Positions 56,781 to 64,000 of a DNA stretch of 64,000 bases are shown in pieces (within the stretch, counting starts at the first letter, position 1; each line of letters opens with the position of its first letter). Origin of the DNA: Pseudomonas wenzhouensis (GTDB lineage Bacteria > Pseudomonadota > Gammaproteobacteria > Pseudomonadales > Pseudomonadaceae); contig NZ_CP072610.1 in NCBI RefSeq assembly GCF_021029445.1, positions 620,001 to 684,000 on the forward strand. The letters are read 5' to 3'. Both the position numbers and the translations under genes were made by a program. Under the pieces are notes generated by a model. It saw only the letters and a program-made list of their open reading frames with translations, made no database searches and had not been told where the DNA came from.

Positions 56781-57956
56781 ATGTCCCAAGCTCTCAGCAC
56801 CGATGTCCTGATCGTCGGCGGCGGTATCGCCGGTCTCTGGCTCAATGCGCGCCTGCGTCAGCATGGCTTCGCCACCGTGCTGCTGGAGCGCGGCAGCCTG
56901 GGCGGCGGGCAGAGTCTGAAATCGCAGGGCATCATCCATGGCGGCGCCAAGTACGCCCTGCACGGTGCGCTGACGGGCGCTTCCGAGGCCATTGCCGACA
57001 TGCCACGGCGCTGGCGCGAGGCGCTGGCGGGTAATGGCGAGCTGGATCTTTCTGGCGTGCGCATCCTCTCCGACGCGCATTACCTGTGGTCGCCCGGCAC
57101 CCTGGCCGGCAACCTCACCAGCTTCTTTGCCAGCAAGGCGGTGCGCGGCCGAGTCGATCAGGTCAAGGGCGATCAGTTGCCGCCGGCGCTGCAGCATCCG
57201 AAGTTCAAGGGCAAGGTCTATCGCCTGGCCGAGCTGGTGCTCGATGTGCCGAGCCTGATCGCCCGTCTGGCCGAGTTGGCTGGCGACAGCCTGCTGGCGG
57301 CCGAACGTATCGAATCGCTGCAGGACAATGGCGAGCTATGCGGCTTGATCGTCGATGGTCGCGAGATTCGTGCGCAGCGCGTGGTGCTCAGTGCCGGTGC
57401 CGGCAATGCTGAGCTGCTCGCCGCCTTGGGCATTGAGCAGCCTGCGCAGCAGTTGCGCCCGCTGCATATGGTGCTGGCCAAGGGGCCGGCGCTGAAACCG
57501 CTGTATGCGCATTGTCTGGGTGGTGGGCCGAAGCCACGGGTGACCGTCACCACTCATCCGGCGGCGGACGGACAGTGGGTCTGGTACCTCGGCGGTGATC
57601 TGGCCGAGGCGGACGGCGTTGCCCGCGATGAAGCTGCGCAAATTCAGGCCGCGCAAAAGGAAATGGCAGCCTTGCTGCCCTGGGTCGATCAGCGTCAGAC
57701 GCGCTGGGCCACCTTGCGTGTCGACCGTGCCGAGCCGGCGCAGTCGGGCCTGGTGCGTCCCGACAATGCATTTTTGGCCGAACAGCAGCGCCTGCTGGTG
57801 GGCTGGCCGACCAAACTGGCGCTGGCGCCGGATTTCGCCGACCGCGTACTGGCCGCCCTGCAGCGTGATGGCGTGCAGCCGCTCAGTCATACGCCGCGGC
57901 CCGAGCTGCCGCGCCCTGCGTTGGGTCAGCCGGTATGGGAGGCGTTGCTGCCATGA
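56781..57956 (+). CDS. FAD-dependent oxidoreductase (DAO family)
   Basis: The 391-residue protein has the dinucleotide-binding fold at its N-terminus (VLIVGGGIAGLWLNARL and, after the second strand, VLLERGSLGGGQS), the QSLKSQGIIHGGAKYAL segment and a late LLVGWPTKLALAPDF strand, as in D-amino acid oxidase/GlpD-like enzymes. Substrate is unknown. It corresponds to P. aeruginosa PA4991 and overlaps the aldo/keto reductase gene by four bases, so the two enzymes are co-made and may act in one route. Confidence 0.82.
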   Translation: MSQALSTDVLIVGGGIAGLWLNARLRQHGFATVLLERGSLGGGQSLKSQGIIHGGAKYALHGALTGASEAIADMPRRWREALAGNGELDLSGVRILSDAHYLWSPGTLAGNLTSFFASKAVRGRVDQVKGDQLPPALQHPKFKGKVYRLAELVLDVPSLIARLAELAGDSLLAAERIESLQDNGELCGLIVDGREIRAQRVVLSAGAGNAELLAALGIEQPAQQLRPLHMVLAKGPALKPLYAHCLGGGPKPRVTVTTHPAADGQWVWYLGGDLAEADGVARDEAAQIQAAQKEMAALLPWVDQRQTRWATLRVDRAEPAQSGLVRPDNAFLAEQQRLLVGWPTKLALAPDFADRVLAALQRDGVQPLSHTPRPELPRPALGQPVWEALLP

Positions 57957-58762
57957 GCACCCTGCACGATCTGCATCGTCCGCTGGGCTCCACCGGCTTG
58001 CGCGTTTCGCCGCTGGGCCTGGGTACGGTCAAGCTGGGGCGCGATCAGGGGGTGAAGTATCCCAACGGCTTCACCATCCCCGACGATGCGCAGGCGCGGG
58101 CCTTGCTGCAGCAGGCGCGCGAGCTGGGCATCAACCTGATCGATACCGCGCCGGCCTACGGTATCAGCGAGCAACGCCTTGGCCCGCTGTTGCGTGGCCA
58201 GCGTGATGAGTGGGTGATCGTCAGCAAGAGCGGCGAAGAATTCGAGCAGGGGCAGTCGCATTTCGACTTCTCGCCGGCGCATACGCGGCTGTCCGTCGAG
58301 CGCAGTCTCAGGCGCCTGGAAACCGACCGTATCGATCTGCTGCTGGTGCACTCCGACGGTAACGATCTGGCGGTGCTGCGCGAGACAGGGGTGTACGAGA
58401 CGCTGGCCGCGCTCAAGCGCGAGGGCAAGATTCTCGCCTATGGGATTTCCGGCAAGACCGTCGAGGGCGGGTTGCTGGCGTTGCAGCAGGGGGACTGCGC
58501 TATGGTCACCTACAACCTCGGCGAGCAGGGCGAAAAGCCGGTGCTGGACTACGCTGCCCGTCATGCCAAGGGCATCCTGATCAAGAAGGCGCTGGCCAGC
58601 GGTCACGCCTGCCTGGCCGAGGGGGTCGATCCGGTACGCGCCAGTTTCGAGCTGATTTTCGCGCATCCGGGGGTCAGCAGCGCCATCGTCGGCACCATCA
58701 CGCCTGCGCATCTGGCGGCCAATGCCGCGACTGTTGCGGCTGTTTTGCAGGGCATCGACTAG
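57953..58762 (+). CDS. aldo/keto reductase
   Basis: The 269-residue TIM-barrel NADPH oxidoreductase has LGSTGLRVSPLGLGTVKLGR, the catalytic Asp and Tyr in LIDTAPAYGISEQRLG, the Lys in VIVSKSGEEF and the His in LLLVHSDGN, so the catalytic tetrad is complete. The C-terminal SSAIVGTITPAHLAAN is the cofactor-binding region. The ATG overlaps the previous stop (ATGA). It corresponds to PA4992; the substrate is unknown. Confidence 0.88.
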   Translation: MSTLHDLHRPLGSTGLRVSPLGLGTVKLGRDQGVKYPNGFTIPDDAQARALLQQARELGINLIDTAPAYGISEQRLGPLLRGQRDEWVIVSKSGEEFEQGQSHFDFSPAHTRLSVERSLRRLETDRIDLLLVHSDGNDLAVLRETGVYETLAALKREGKILAYGISGKTVEGGLLALQQGDCAMVTYNLGEQGEKPVLDYAARHAKGILIKKALASGHACLAEGVDPVRASFELIFAHPGVSSAIVGTITPAHLAANAATVAAVLQGID

Positions 58763-58904
58763 ATCGGTCACGTCCTCTTACAGGCCCTGGGTTGTATTGA
58801 GTGGCTAGCTTGGGGCAGCCTTGAGCGGTTTTCGTCGCAACCTGACCCGCGCGTGAGTGCCGGCTTGCTAGTCGCCTCACGCCCCGCCGGAAAGAGGAGC
58901 CGAG

Positions 58905-59813
58905 ATGCCTCGTACGCTGATCCGCAAGGACCCAAGCACGTTCAAGACCCTGCCACTGTTCGTCGAGGCCGGCCCGGATGGGCTGAGTTACCAGAGCCTG
59001 GGGCAGCCGCTGAATTTTCAGCAGATGCTCGAGCGGCGCCGCCCGCTTGAGGTGGCGAACAGCTCGCGCTTTTCCGTCGAGCTGGCCAATCTGGGCGTGT
59101 CGGTACGCCTGACCCTGCGTCTGCACGGGCGCGATTACTGGCTGCTGGTGCGCCAGCGTCGCCCGGATCGTGGCGACACCGTGCTCAAGCTGATTTCCGG
59201 CTACGTGCCGGCGCATGAGCTCAATCTGCCGTTGCTCACGGCCATTCAGGAGGTGGCCGAGGAATGTCTGCTGGAAAGCGCCGATGGCTGGTTGAGCGGG
59301 CGCTTCGGCGATACCTGGCTGCCCACGCCCTATCAGGGCGCCCTGCGTTACCGTGAGTCCAGTCACTTCCGCCTCAGTCCGCTGTCCGGTGCAGCGCTAC
59401 CGGTGCAGTGTGGCAACCTGACCCTGCTCGAGCGCCCGCGTGCCTATGTGCATCTGCCTACGGCATCCTTGCAGCTGGTCTATGACATGAGTCTGGAGCT
59501 GCCGCGCGATGCCCGCCAACTGAGTCTGTTCCATGTCGATGAATGCCTGGAGGAGGGCCGGCTGGTAGCGCGGCTGGAGCGTCGTCGCCCGGATCTTTAC
59601 CTGTTGGCGCTGCACCGGGGGGCGCCCAGTGGCGAGCTGTTCACCCTGAGCAAAGGCGAGTTGCGGCCTGCCGGTACCCGCGGTCTGTGGCTGTCGGAGA
59701 GCTTCGCCGAGCAGGAAGGCTGGCTGGTGCGTGACGAGCGGGTGCGCTGGGCGGACTGGCTGCAGCGTTACGGTGTGAAGCCGCCACAGCGGCGCGCATT
59801 GGCCAGTGCTTGA
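58905..59813 (+). CDS. uncharacterised protein with degenerate Nudix-like box
   Basis: This 302-residue protein is conserved in Pseudomonas next to serB (PA4962 by position) and is sometimes labelled a metal ABC transporter ATPase, which I do not support because no Walker A or B motif is present. Residues about 98-122 read GYVPAHELNLPLLTAIQEVA then EECL, which resembles a Nudix box (G-x5-E...E-x2-EE) with two extra residues and the Arg replaced by Gln. A Nudix fold is plausible; activity is doubtful. AGAGGAG precedes the ATG by five bases. Convergent with the next gene, 13 bases away. Confidence 0.7.
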   Translation: MPRTLIRKDPSTFKTLPLFVEAGPDGLSYQSLGQPLNFQQMLERRRPLEVANSSRFSVELANLGVSVRLTLRLHGRDYWLLVRQRRPDRGDTVLKLISGYVPAHELNLPLLTAIQEVAEECLLESADGWLSGRFGDTWLPTPYQGALRYRESSHFRLSPLSGAALPVQCGNLTLLERPRAYVHLPTASLQLVYDMSLELPRDARQLSLFHVDECLEEGRLVARLERRRPDLYLLALHRGAPSGELFTLSKGELRPAGTRGLWLSESFAEQEGWLVRDERVRWADWLQRYGVKPPQRRALASA

Positions 59814-59826
59814 GTGACGCCGGGCC

Positions 59827-61335
59827 TCAGTGTGCCCGGCTGTCGTGCATGCGCGTCAGTTGCCGCTCCAGCAGGGCCGGATAAGGATCGAGCAGGCGCT
59901 CCACGCAACTGGCACCCTCCGGGCTGGCAATCGGACGAATGCGCGCACGTTGGCGAGCGAGGGTGTCCTGGGCGACGCGCTGCTCGACCAGCAGCAGGTT
60001 GCGGCTGTGTTGTGACAGTGCCAGGGCATCCAGGGCGCTGTCGCTGAGCAGCAGCTCGGCCTGGCCCAGTTCTTCCAGGTCGCTGCCCAGGGTCAGGCCC
60101 AATTGCAGCTGCAGGGTGATGCCGCTGTCGGCGACCTCGATCTGCAGGGCATGGCCCAGGGCGCGCATCAATTCGCCACAACAGATGGCGTGGGTCAGGT
60201 AGTCTTCGCCGCATTCGCGTTCGTGGAACAGCATCAGGCTGCTGCCGTCCTTGAGCGTGTGCAGTTGTCCCTGATACAGCGCGGCAGCCTGATCGAGGCA
60301 GGCACGATAACGCTCCAGCAGTTCCATCAGACGTGTGCGCGGCAGACGCCGTAGTTGCTCCTGAGCACCGAGCTGAATGGCCAGCACCGCGCTGGCCTGC
60401 GATTGGCGCGGCGCTTGGGCGACGGGCGCGGCGGCTGTGGATTCGTCGCGCAGGTCGGCGAAGGGATCGTCCGGTTCAATCGCCTCGGGCCAGGGCTTGA
60501 GCGTCTCGTCGTCTCTGTCCCGTTCATCGAAGGTATGGCTGGCGCGCGGCTGTTGCGGCTCGTCGTCGTCTTCTTCTGGGAGGTAGTCGTCGACGTCGTC
60601 GAGCAGCGGTTGGTCATCCAACTCCGGCTCGGGTTCAGGCTTTTCCGGCACCAGGCGTGCCTGCAGCTGGCGCGCCAGATCGCCGATTTCGTCGTTGCGT
60701 CCGGCACCTGGGGCGGGGTCGTCCGGGTCGCGTAGCCACAGGCGCATCTGCAGCAGCGGCGTGGAGATGTGCCGGCCCAGGCGCATGCTCAGTGACAGCG
60801 TGAGGGCCAGCAGGATCAGGCTGAGGATGCCCATACTCTGCAGGCTGATGGTCATCGGTTGCTGGAACTGGCTCATGTCCAGGCTGATGCGCAACTGCCC
60901 GGCCATCACTTCCTGAAAGGTGATGGAGGTGGAGTACAGACCCTCGGTTTCGCCCAGTACGCTGCGCGTCGGGCGCGAGCCCGCCTCGGCAAGGATGCGG
61001 TCATCCACGCTGTAGATCGCGGCGTGCGCGACCAGTGGATTCTTCGCCAGGTTGCTCAGCAGCACGTTGAGGCTGAGGATGTCGTTGGACACCAGCAGCT
61101 CGGTTGCGGAGGCAGCCGTCTGGGTAATCAGCGCCTGGCCGAGGGCGTCGGCCTGCTGCTGCATGGCCTGCTTGAACTGCATGCCCATGACCCAGGCATA
61201 GATGAGCATGGCCAGCGCCACCAGCAGCAGGCTGTGGCTGGCGATGCGCAGCACCAGAGGCACGCGTCGCTGACGCAGCGCGTGGAAGATCAGGAGGAAG
61301 AAGTTATCGGGTTTGACGGGCGCGGGCCGGTTCAC
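59827..61335 (-). CDS. membrane sensor with HAMP and degenerate nucleotide-cyclase-like domain (PA4961-like)
   Basis: The 502-residue protein has two membrane segments (about 28-50 and 160-185) flanking a periplasmic sensor domain of about 110 residues (QADALGQALITQTAASATEL, AAIYSVDDRILAEAG), a HAMP-like stretch (MRLGRHISTPLLQM), a long acidic linker with DDVDDYLPEEDDDE, and a C-terminal domain. That domain (VLAIQLG, GQLHTLKDGSSLMLFH, CGELMRALGHAL, LQLGLTLG) looks like a class III nucleotide cyclase fold in which the metal Asp residues are missing. The GTG start gives VNRPAPVKPDNF; earlier in-frame ATG has no support. Function unknown. It is divergent from serB. Confidence 0.65.
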   Translation of the reverse strand: MNRPAPVKPDNFFLLIFHALRQRRVPLVLRIASHSLLLVALAMLIYAWVMGMQFKQAMQQQADALGQALITQTAASATELLVSNDILSLNVLLSNLAKNPLVAHAAIYSVDDRILAEAGSRPTRSVLGETEGLYSTSITFQEVMAGQLRISLDMSQFQQPMTISLQSMGILSLILLALTLSLSMRLGRHISTPLLQMRLWLRDPDDPAPGAGRNDEIGDLARQLQARLVPEKPEPEPELDDQPLLDDVDDYLPEEDDDEPQQPRASHTFDERDRDDETLKPWPEAIEPDDPFADLRDESTAAAPVAQAPRQSQASAVLAIQLGAQEQLRRLPRTRLMELLERYRACLDQAAALYQGQLHTLKDGSSLMLFHERECGEDYLTHAICCGELMRALGHALQIEVADSGITLQLQLGLTLGSDLEELGQAELLLSDSALDALALSQHSRNLLLVEQRVAQDTLARQRARIRPIASPEGASCVERLLDPYPALLERQLTRMHDSRAH

Positions 61336-61431
61336 AGAGCTCGGCTCTTGTCGACTGAAGTTGCCGCGCAGTATAGCGAGCGCTCTGGGGTGGGCAAAGC
61401 GCACGGCTGCCCGGATCGACGGGAAACTGGG

Positions 61432-61444
61432 TAGAATGTGCGCC
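61432..61444 (+). promoter_or_regulatory. candidate -10 region of serB
   Basis: TAGAAT (61432-61437) is followed by GTGCGCC, about 70 bases before the TTG start. The -35 region is not recognisable. Same layout as before rlmJ and the FAD oxidoreductase gene. Confidence 0.35.
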
Positions 61445-61509
61445 TTTTCGTCGGTCGGTAGTCATTTCACTGCTGGCTTGCCTCAATCGTTTGCCCTGGA
61501 GGGTGCGTC

Positions 61510-62724
61510 TTGCGCGAAATCGTCCTGATCAATATCACCGGCGAAGACCGCCCCGGACTCACTGCTGCCATCACCGGCGTGCTGGCTCAGGGCGGGGTGA
61601 ACATTCTCGATATCGGCCAGGCGGTGATCCACGACACCCTGTCGTTCGGCATCCTCATCGAGATTCCGGACAATGGTCGCTCGCAGTCAGTGCTCAAGGA
61701 TCTGCTGTTCACCGCCTACGAACTCGATCAGCAGGTGCGCTTTACCCCGGTCTCCGAAGACGACTACCGGCAGTGGGTCGGTGGCCAGGGCAAGGCGCGC
61801 CATATCGTCACCCTGCTGACGCGCAAGGTCAGCGCCGAGCAACTGCAGCGGGTCAGTGCGATTACCGCCAGGTACGGCCTGAATATCGACCATATCGACC
61901 GCCTTTCCGGGCGCATGCCACTGGACATGCCGGCCGAGCAGGGCAAGGGCTGCATCGAGTTTTCCGTGCGTGGCGAGCCGGCTGATCCGGCAGCTCTGCG
62001 CGCCGAATTTCTCAGTGTGGCGCAGGAGCTCAATGTTGACATCGCCTTCCAGCGCGACTCGGTGTTCCGTCGCAACCGCCGCCTGGCCGTGTTCGACATG
62101 GATTCGACGCTGATCGAGGCCGAGGTGATCGACGAGCTGGCCAAGGCGGCCGGCGTTGGCGAACAGGTGGCCGAGATTACCGAGCGCGCCATGCGCGGTG
62201 AGCTGGACTTTCGCGCCAGCTTCAAGGAGCGCCTGGGCTTGCTGCAGGGGCTGTCGGAAGACGTACTGGAAGAGATTGGCGCGTCCCTGCGTCTGACCGA
62301 AGGCGCCGAGGTGCTGTTCGCCGAACTCAAGCGCCTGGGCTACAAGACCGCGATCCTCTCTGGTGGCTTCACCTATTTCGCCAGGCAGCTGCAGGCCAAG
62401 CTGGGCATCGACTACGTGTTCGCCAACGAACTGCAGATCGAGAACGGCAAGGTCACCGGGGTGGCCGTCGAGCCCATCGTCGATGCCCAGCGCAAGGCCG
62501 ATCTGTTGCGCGAGCTGGCGCAGAAGGAGGGCTTGCAGCTGGAGCAGACCATCGCCGTTGGTGATGGCGCCAACGACCTGCCGATGCTTGGCCTGGCCGG
62601 TCTCGGTGTGGCCTTCCGGGCCAAGCCGCTGGTCAAGCAATCGGCCAAGCAGGCGATCTCCACCCTGGGGCTGGATGGCATTCTTTATCTGCTGGGTTTT
62701 CGCGACCGTGAGGGGCAGGAATAA
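61510..62724 (+). CDS. serB: phosphoserine phosphatase
   Basis: SerB makes serine by dephosphorylating phosphoserine. The 404-residue protein has two N-terminal ACT-like domains (REIVLINITGEDRPGLTAAI and the ARHIVTLLTRKVSAEQL segment) and a HAD phosphatase domain with the nucleophile FDMDSTLIEAE (Asp near 195), ILSGGFTYFA and AVGDGANDLPMLGLAG. The long form with ACT domains is usual in Pseudomonas. I chose a TTG start: GGAGG lies seven bases upstream and the N-terminus fits. A repeat lies between its stop and fimX. Confidence 0.95.
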   Translation: MREIVLINITGEDRPGLTAAITGVLAQGGVNILDIGQAVIHDTLSFGILIEIPDNGRSQSVLKDLLFTAYELDQQVRFTPVSEDDYRQWVGGQGKARHIVTLLTRKVSAEQLQRVSAITARYGLNIDHIDRLSGRMPLDMPAEQGKGCIEFSVRGEPADPAALRAEFLSVAQELNVDIAFQRDSVFRRNRRLAVFDMDSTLIEAEVIDELAKAAGVGEQVAEITERAMRGELDFRASFKERLGLLQGLSEDVLEEIGASLRLTEGAEVLFAELKRLGYKTAILSGGFTYFARQLQAKLGIDYVFANELQIENGKVTGVAVEPIVDAQRKADLLRELAQKEGLQLEQTIAVGDGANDLPMLGLAGLGVAFRAKPLVKQSAKQAISTLGLDGILYLLGFRDREGQE

Positions 62725-62749
62725 GCACCGGCGCCGTCTCGGATATAAA

Positions 62750-62935
62750 AAGTCACCTGTTCAGGTTAATGCCAGCCAGTTAAGCCTCGACGCAGCCAAT
62801 GTGTAGGAGCGGCGCCCCGCCGCGAACCAGGGTGACGTGCCATCGAAAAACTTCGCCCCGAGGCGGGGCTCCTACGAAAAGCCGCTTTGGCCACGGCCAC
62901 CTTATCGGATCGGCATTAACCTGTTCAGGTGGCTT
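62750..62935. repeat. nested inverted repeats between serB and fimX
   Basis: The outer arms CACCTGTTCAGGTTAATGCC (62754-62773) and GGCATTAACCTGTTCAGGTG (62912-62931) are inverted copies apart from their central TT; including flanks, 24 bases match with three differences. Inside lies a REP pair, GTAGGAGC...GCTCCTAC (62803-62875), with CGCCCCGCCGCGA and TTCGCCCCGAGGCGGGG arms. The whole sits between converging serB and fimX, which makes 226 bases without a gene. Confidence 0.65.
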
Positions 62936-62950
62936 CTTCGTCGGCGGGAT

Positions 62951-64000
62951 TTATTCGTCGCCGGCCGAGAAGTCGTAGTCCATCGACTGGCTTGGGCCCT
63001 GCAGGTAGTAACCCTGAATGAAGTTGACGCCGGCCTGCCATAGCGTGGCCAGCACGCTGGCACTTTCGACGAAGGGTACGATGGTCAGCTTGGCCTGGGC
63101 ATGCAGGCTGCTGAGCAGGGTTTTCAGCGCTTCCTGGTTCTCTGCATTGCTCAGATCCTGGGAGAACGAGCCGTCGACTTTGACGAAGTCCACGTGCAGG
63201 TGCTTGAGCGTGTTGAACGGGTTCAGTGCGCAGCCGAACTGGCTCAGAGCGACCTTGCAATGCAGCTGCGCCAACCCCTGGGTCAATGCCTTGGCCTGTT
63301 TCAGGTAGGCGATGGCGTCCGGTTCGCTGAACTGGAACACCAGTGAGTCCGACGGCAGCCGTGCAGCCTTGAGTGCCACGCTGAGCCAGGGCAGCAGGGT
63401 CTGATCCTGCAGACTGGCGCTGGACAGGTGCACGAACAGACGGGTGTGATGCCCTTTGGCGCGGTGGTCAGCCAGCAGTTTGATCGAATTGAGGATCACC
63501 CAGCGGTCGATCTTCTCGCCGAGTCCTGCCTCCTTGGCGGCGGCGAGGAAGTCCTTCGGCGAGACCTCCTGCCCCTGCGGGCTGAGCAGGCGCAACAGGA
63601 CTTCGTAGTGTTCGTTGGCGTCGCCGCGCAGGCTGATGATCGGCTGGAACAGCAGGCGGAAGCTGTTGTTCTCCAGTGCCTGCTGCACCATGGCCAGCAG
63701 GTTGCCGCGGTTGGCGGCGGCGGCCAGCTCGTCGGCCGGGTTGAACAGCTTGAGCGCATTGCCGTCGTTGAGTTCATCAGCGCAGCGGAGTGCGCGGTCG
63801 ATGACTTCCTGGGCCTTGGCGGTCTTCTCGCTGAGCCCCGCGACACCAATCGACAGCGTGGTCTGCACGGTGCGTCCGCTGACGTCGAACAGATGGCTTT
63901 CGACTTTCTTCAGCAGGCTCTGCAGGCTGGCCTGGCAATGCTCGGGTGTCTGGCCTGGCAGCAGGGCGGTGAATACGTCGTCACCGAAACGCGCCAACTG
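62951..64000 (-). CDS. fimX: FimX-type protein with degenerate GGDEF and EAL, C-terminal part only
   Basis: Only the last 349 codons are present; the gene enters from the right edge. It starts within the GGDEF domain (RFGDDVFTALL, degenerate), followed by the EAL domain in which the signature is EVLLRL in place of EALLRW, so it should bind rather than cut c-di-GMP. The late FVKVDGSF and NFIQGYYLQGPSQ match FimX. In P. aeruginosa FimX (PA4959) is a c-di-GMP receptor that drives type IV pilus assembly at one pole. The REC and PAS domains lie outside the window. Confidence 0.9.
   Translation of the reverse strand, partial: QLARFGDDVFTALLPGQTPEHCQASLQSLLKKVESHLFDVSGRTVQTTLSIGVAGLSEKTAKAQEVIDRALRCADELNDGNALKLFNPADELAAAANRGNLLAMVQQALENNSFRLLFQPIISLRGDANEHYEVLLRLLSPQGQEVSPKDFLAAAKEAGLGEKIDRWVILNSIKLLADHRAKGHHTRLFVHLSSASLQDQTLLPWLSVALKAARLPSDSLVFQFSEPDAIAYLKQAKALTQGLAQLHCKVALSQFGCALNPFNTLKHLHVDFVKVDGSFSQDLSNAENQEALKTLLSSLHAQAKLTIVPFVESASVLATLWQAGVNFIQGYYLQGPSQSMDYDFSAGDE

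Noticed and set aside
58905..59813. Annotation as metal ABC transporter ATPase
   Set aside because: No Walker A, signature or Walker B motif is present in the translation.

Overview
The window is a stretch of gammaproteobacterial chromosome that I assign to Pseudomonas. It is GC-rich, coding density is high, and the gene order largely follows the block I recall from P. aeruginosa PAO1 between cvrA (PA5021) and fimX (PA4959). Palindromic repeats between genes suggest the P. mendocina/pseudoalcaligenes/oleovorans side of the genus; that placement is inference. I saw no tRNA or rRNA gene, CRISPR array, prophage or insertion sequence. Start codons were chosen by ribosome binding site and family length, and several genes start with TTG or GTG.

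1-10.6 kb: the 5' end of a K+/H+ antiporter gene, an acyl-CoA dehydrogenase, a nitronate monooxygenase, the 23S rRNA methyltransferase rlmJ, an HD-GYP protein, a small YjfB-type protein, msrA, the c-di-GMP phosphodiesterase dipA, a secreted protein of unknown function and a small membrane protein. 10.6-19.4 kb: aceF and aceE (pyruvate dehydrogenase; aceF has three lipoyl domains), then divergent glnE and ilvE. The aceE/glnE gap carries two identical inverted operator-like sites.

19.6-34.8 kb is the lipopolysaccharide core locus: waaF, waaC, waaG, waaP, further sugar-kinase-like genes (wapP, wapQ and a protein with two kinase-like halves), a carbamoyltransferase and a wapH-like glycosyltransferase. 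A visibly more A/T-rich block follows, with a DUF6625-like protein, two glycosyltransferases, an O-acetyltransferase, another kinase-like gene and the O-antigen ligase waaL. These genes build the inner core from heptose, phosphorylate and carbamoylate it, extend the outer core and attach O-antigen. 34.9-40.5 kb: msbA (lipid A-core flippase), mig-14, dnpA and hldE (ADP-heptose precursor). waaA (Kdo transfer) lies at 54-55 kb.

40.7-54 kb: a PqiC-type lipoprotein, then on the minus strand parE, an esterase-like gene, an aspartic protease gene and parC in one overlapping series, yqiA, cpdA, a DUF1249 gene and nudF, thiC with a TPP riboswitch, and plus-strand tolC with a strong terminator. 54-64 kb: waaA, a LysR regulator divergent from the SMR transporter emrE, an FAD oxidoreductase and an aldo/keto reductase, a Nudix-like protein, a membrane sensor with a cyclase-like C-terminus, serB, and the 3' part of fimX.

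Most of the window is conserved housekeeping sequence. The points most worth a second look are the series of kinase-like proteins in the LPS locus, two of which appear to lack the catalytic Asp; the cyclase-like membrane protein beside fimX and serB; the paired operators at aceE/glnE; a structured hairpin between ilvE and waaF; and a nested inverted repeat between serB and fimX. I found no clearly new multi-gene system.
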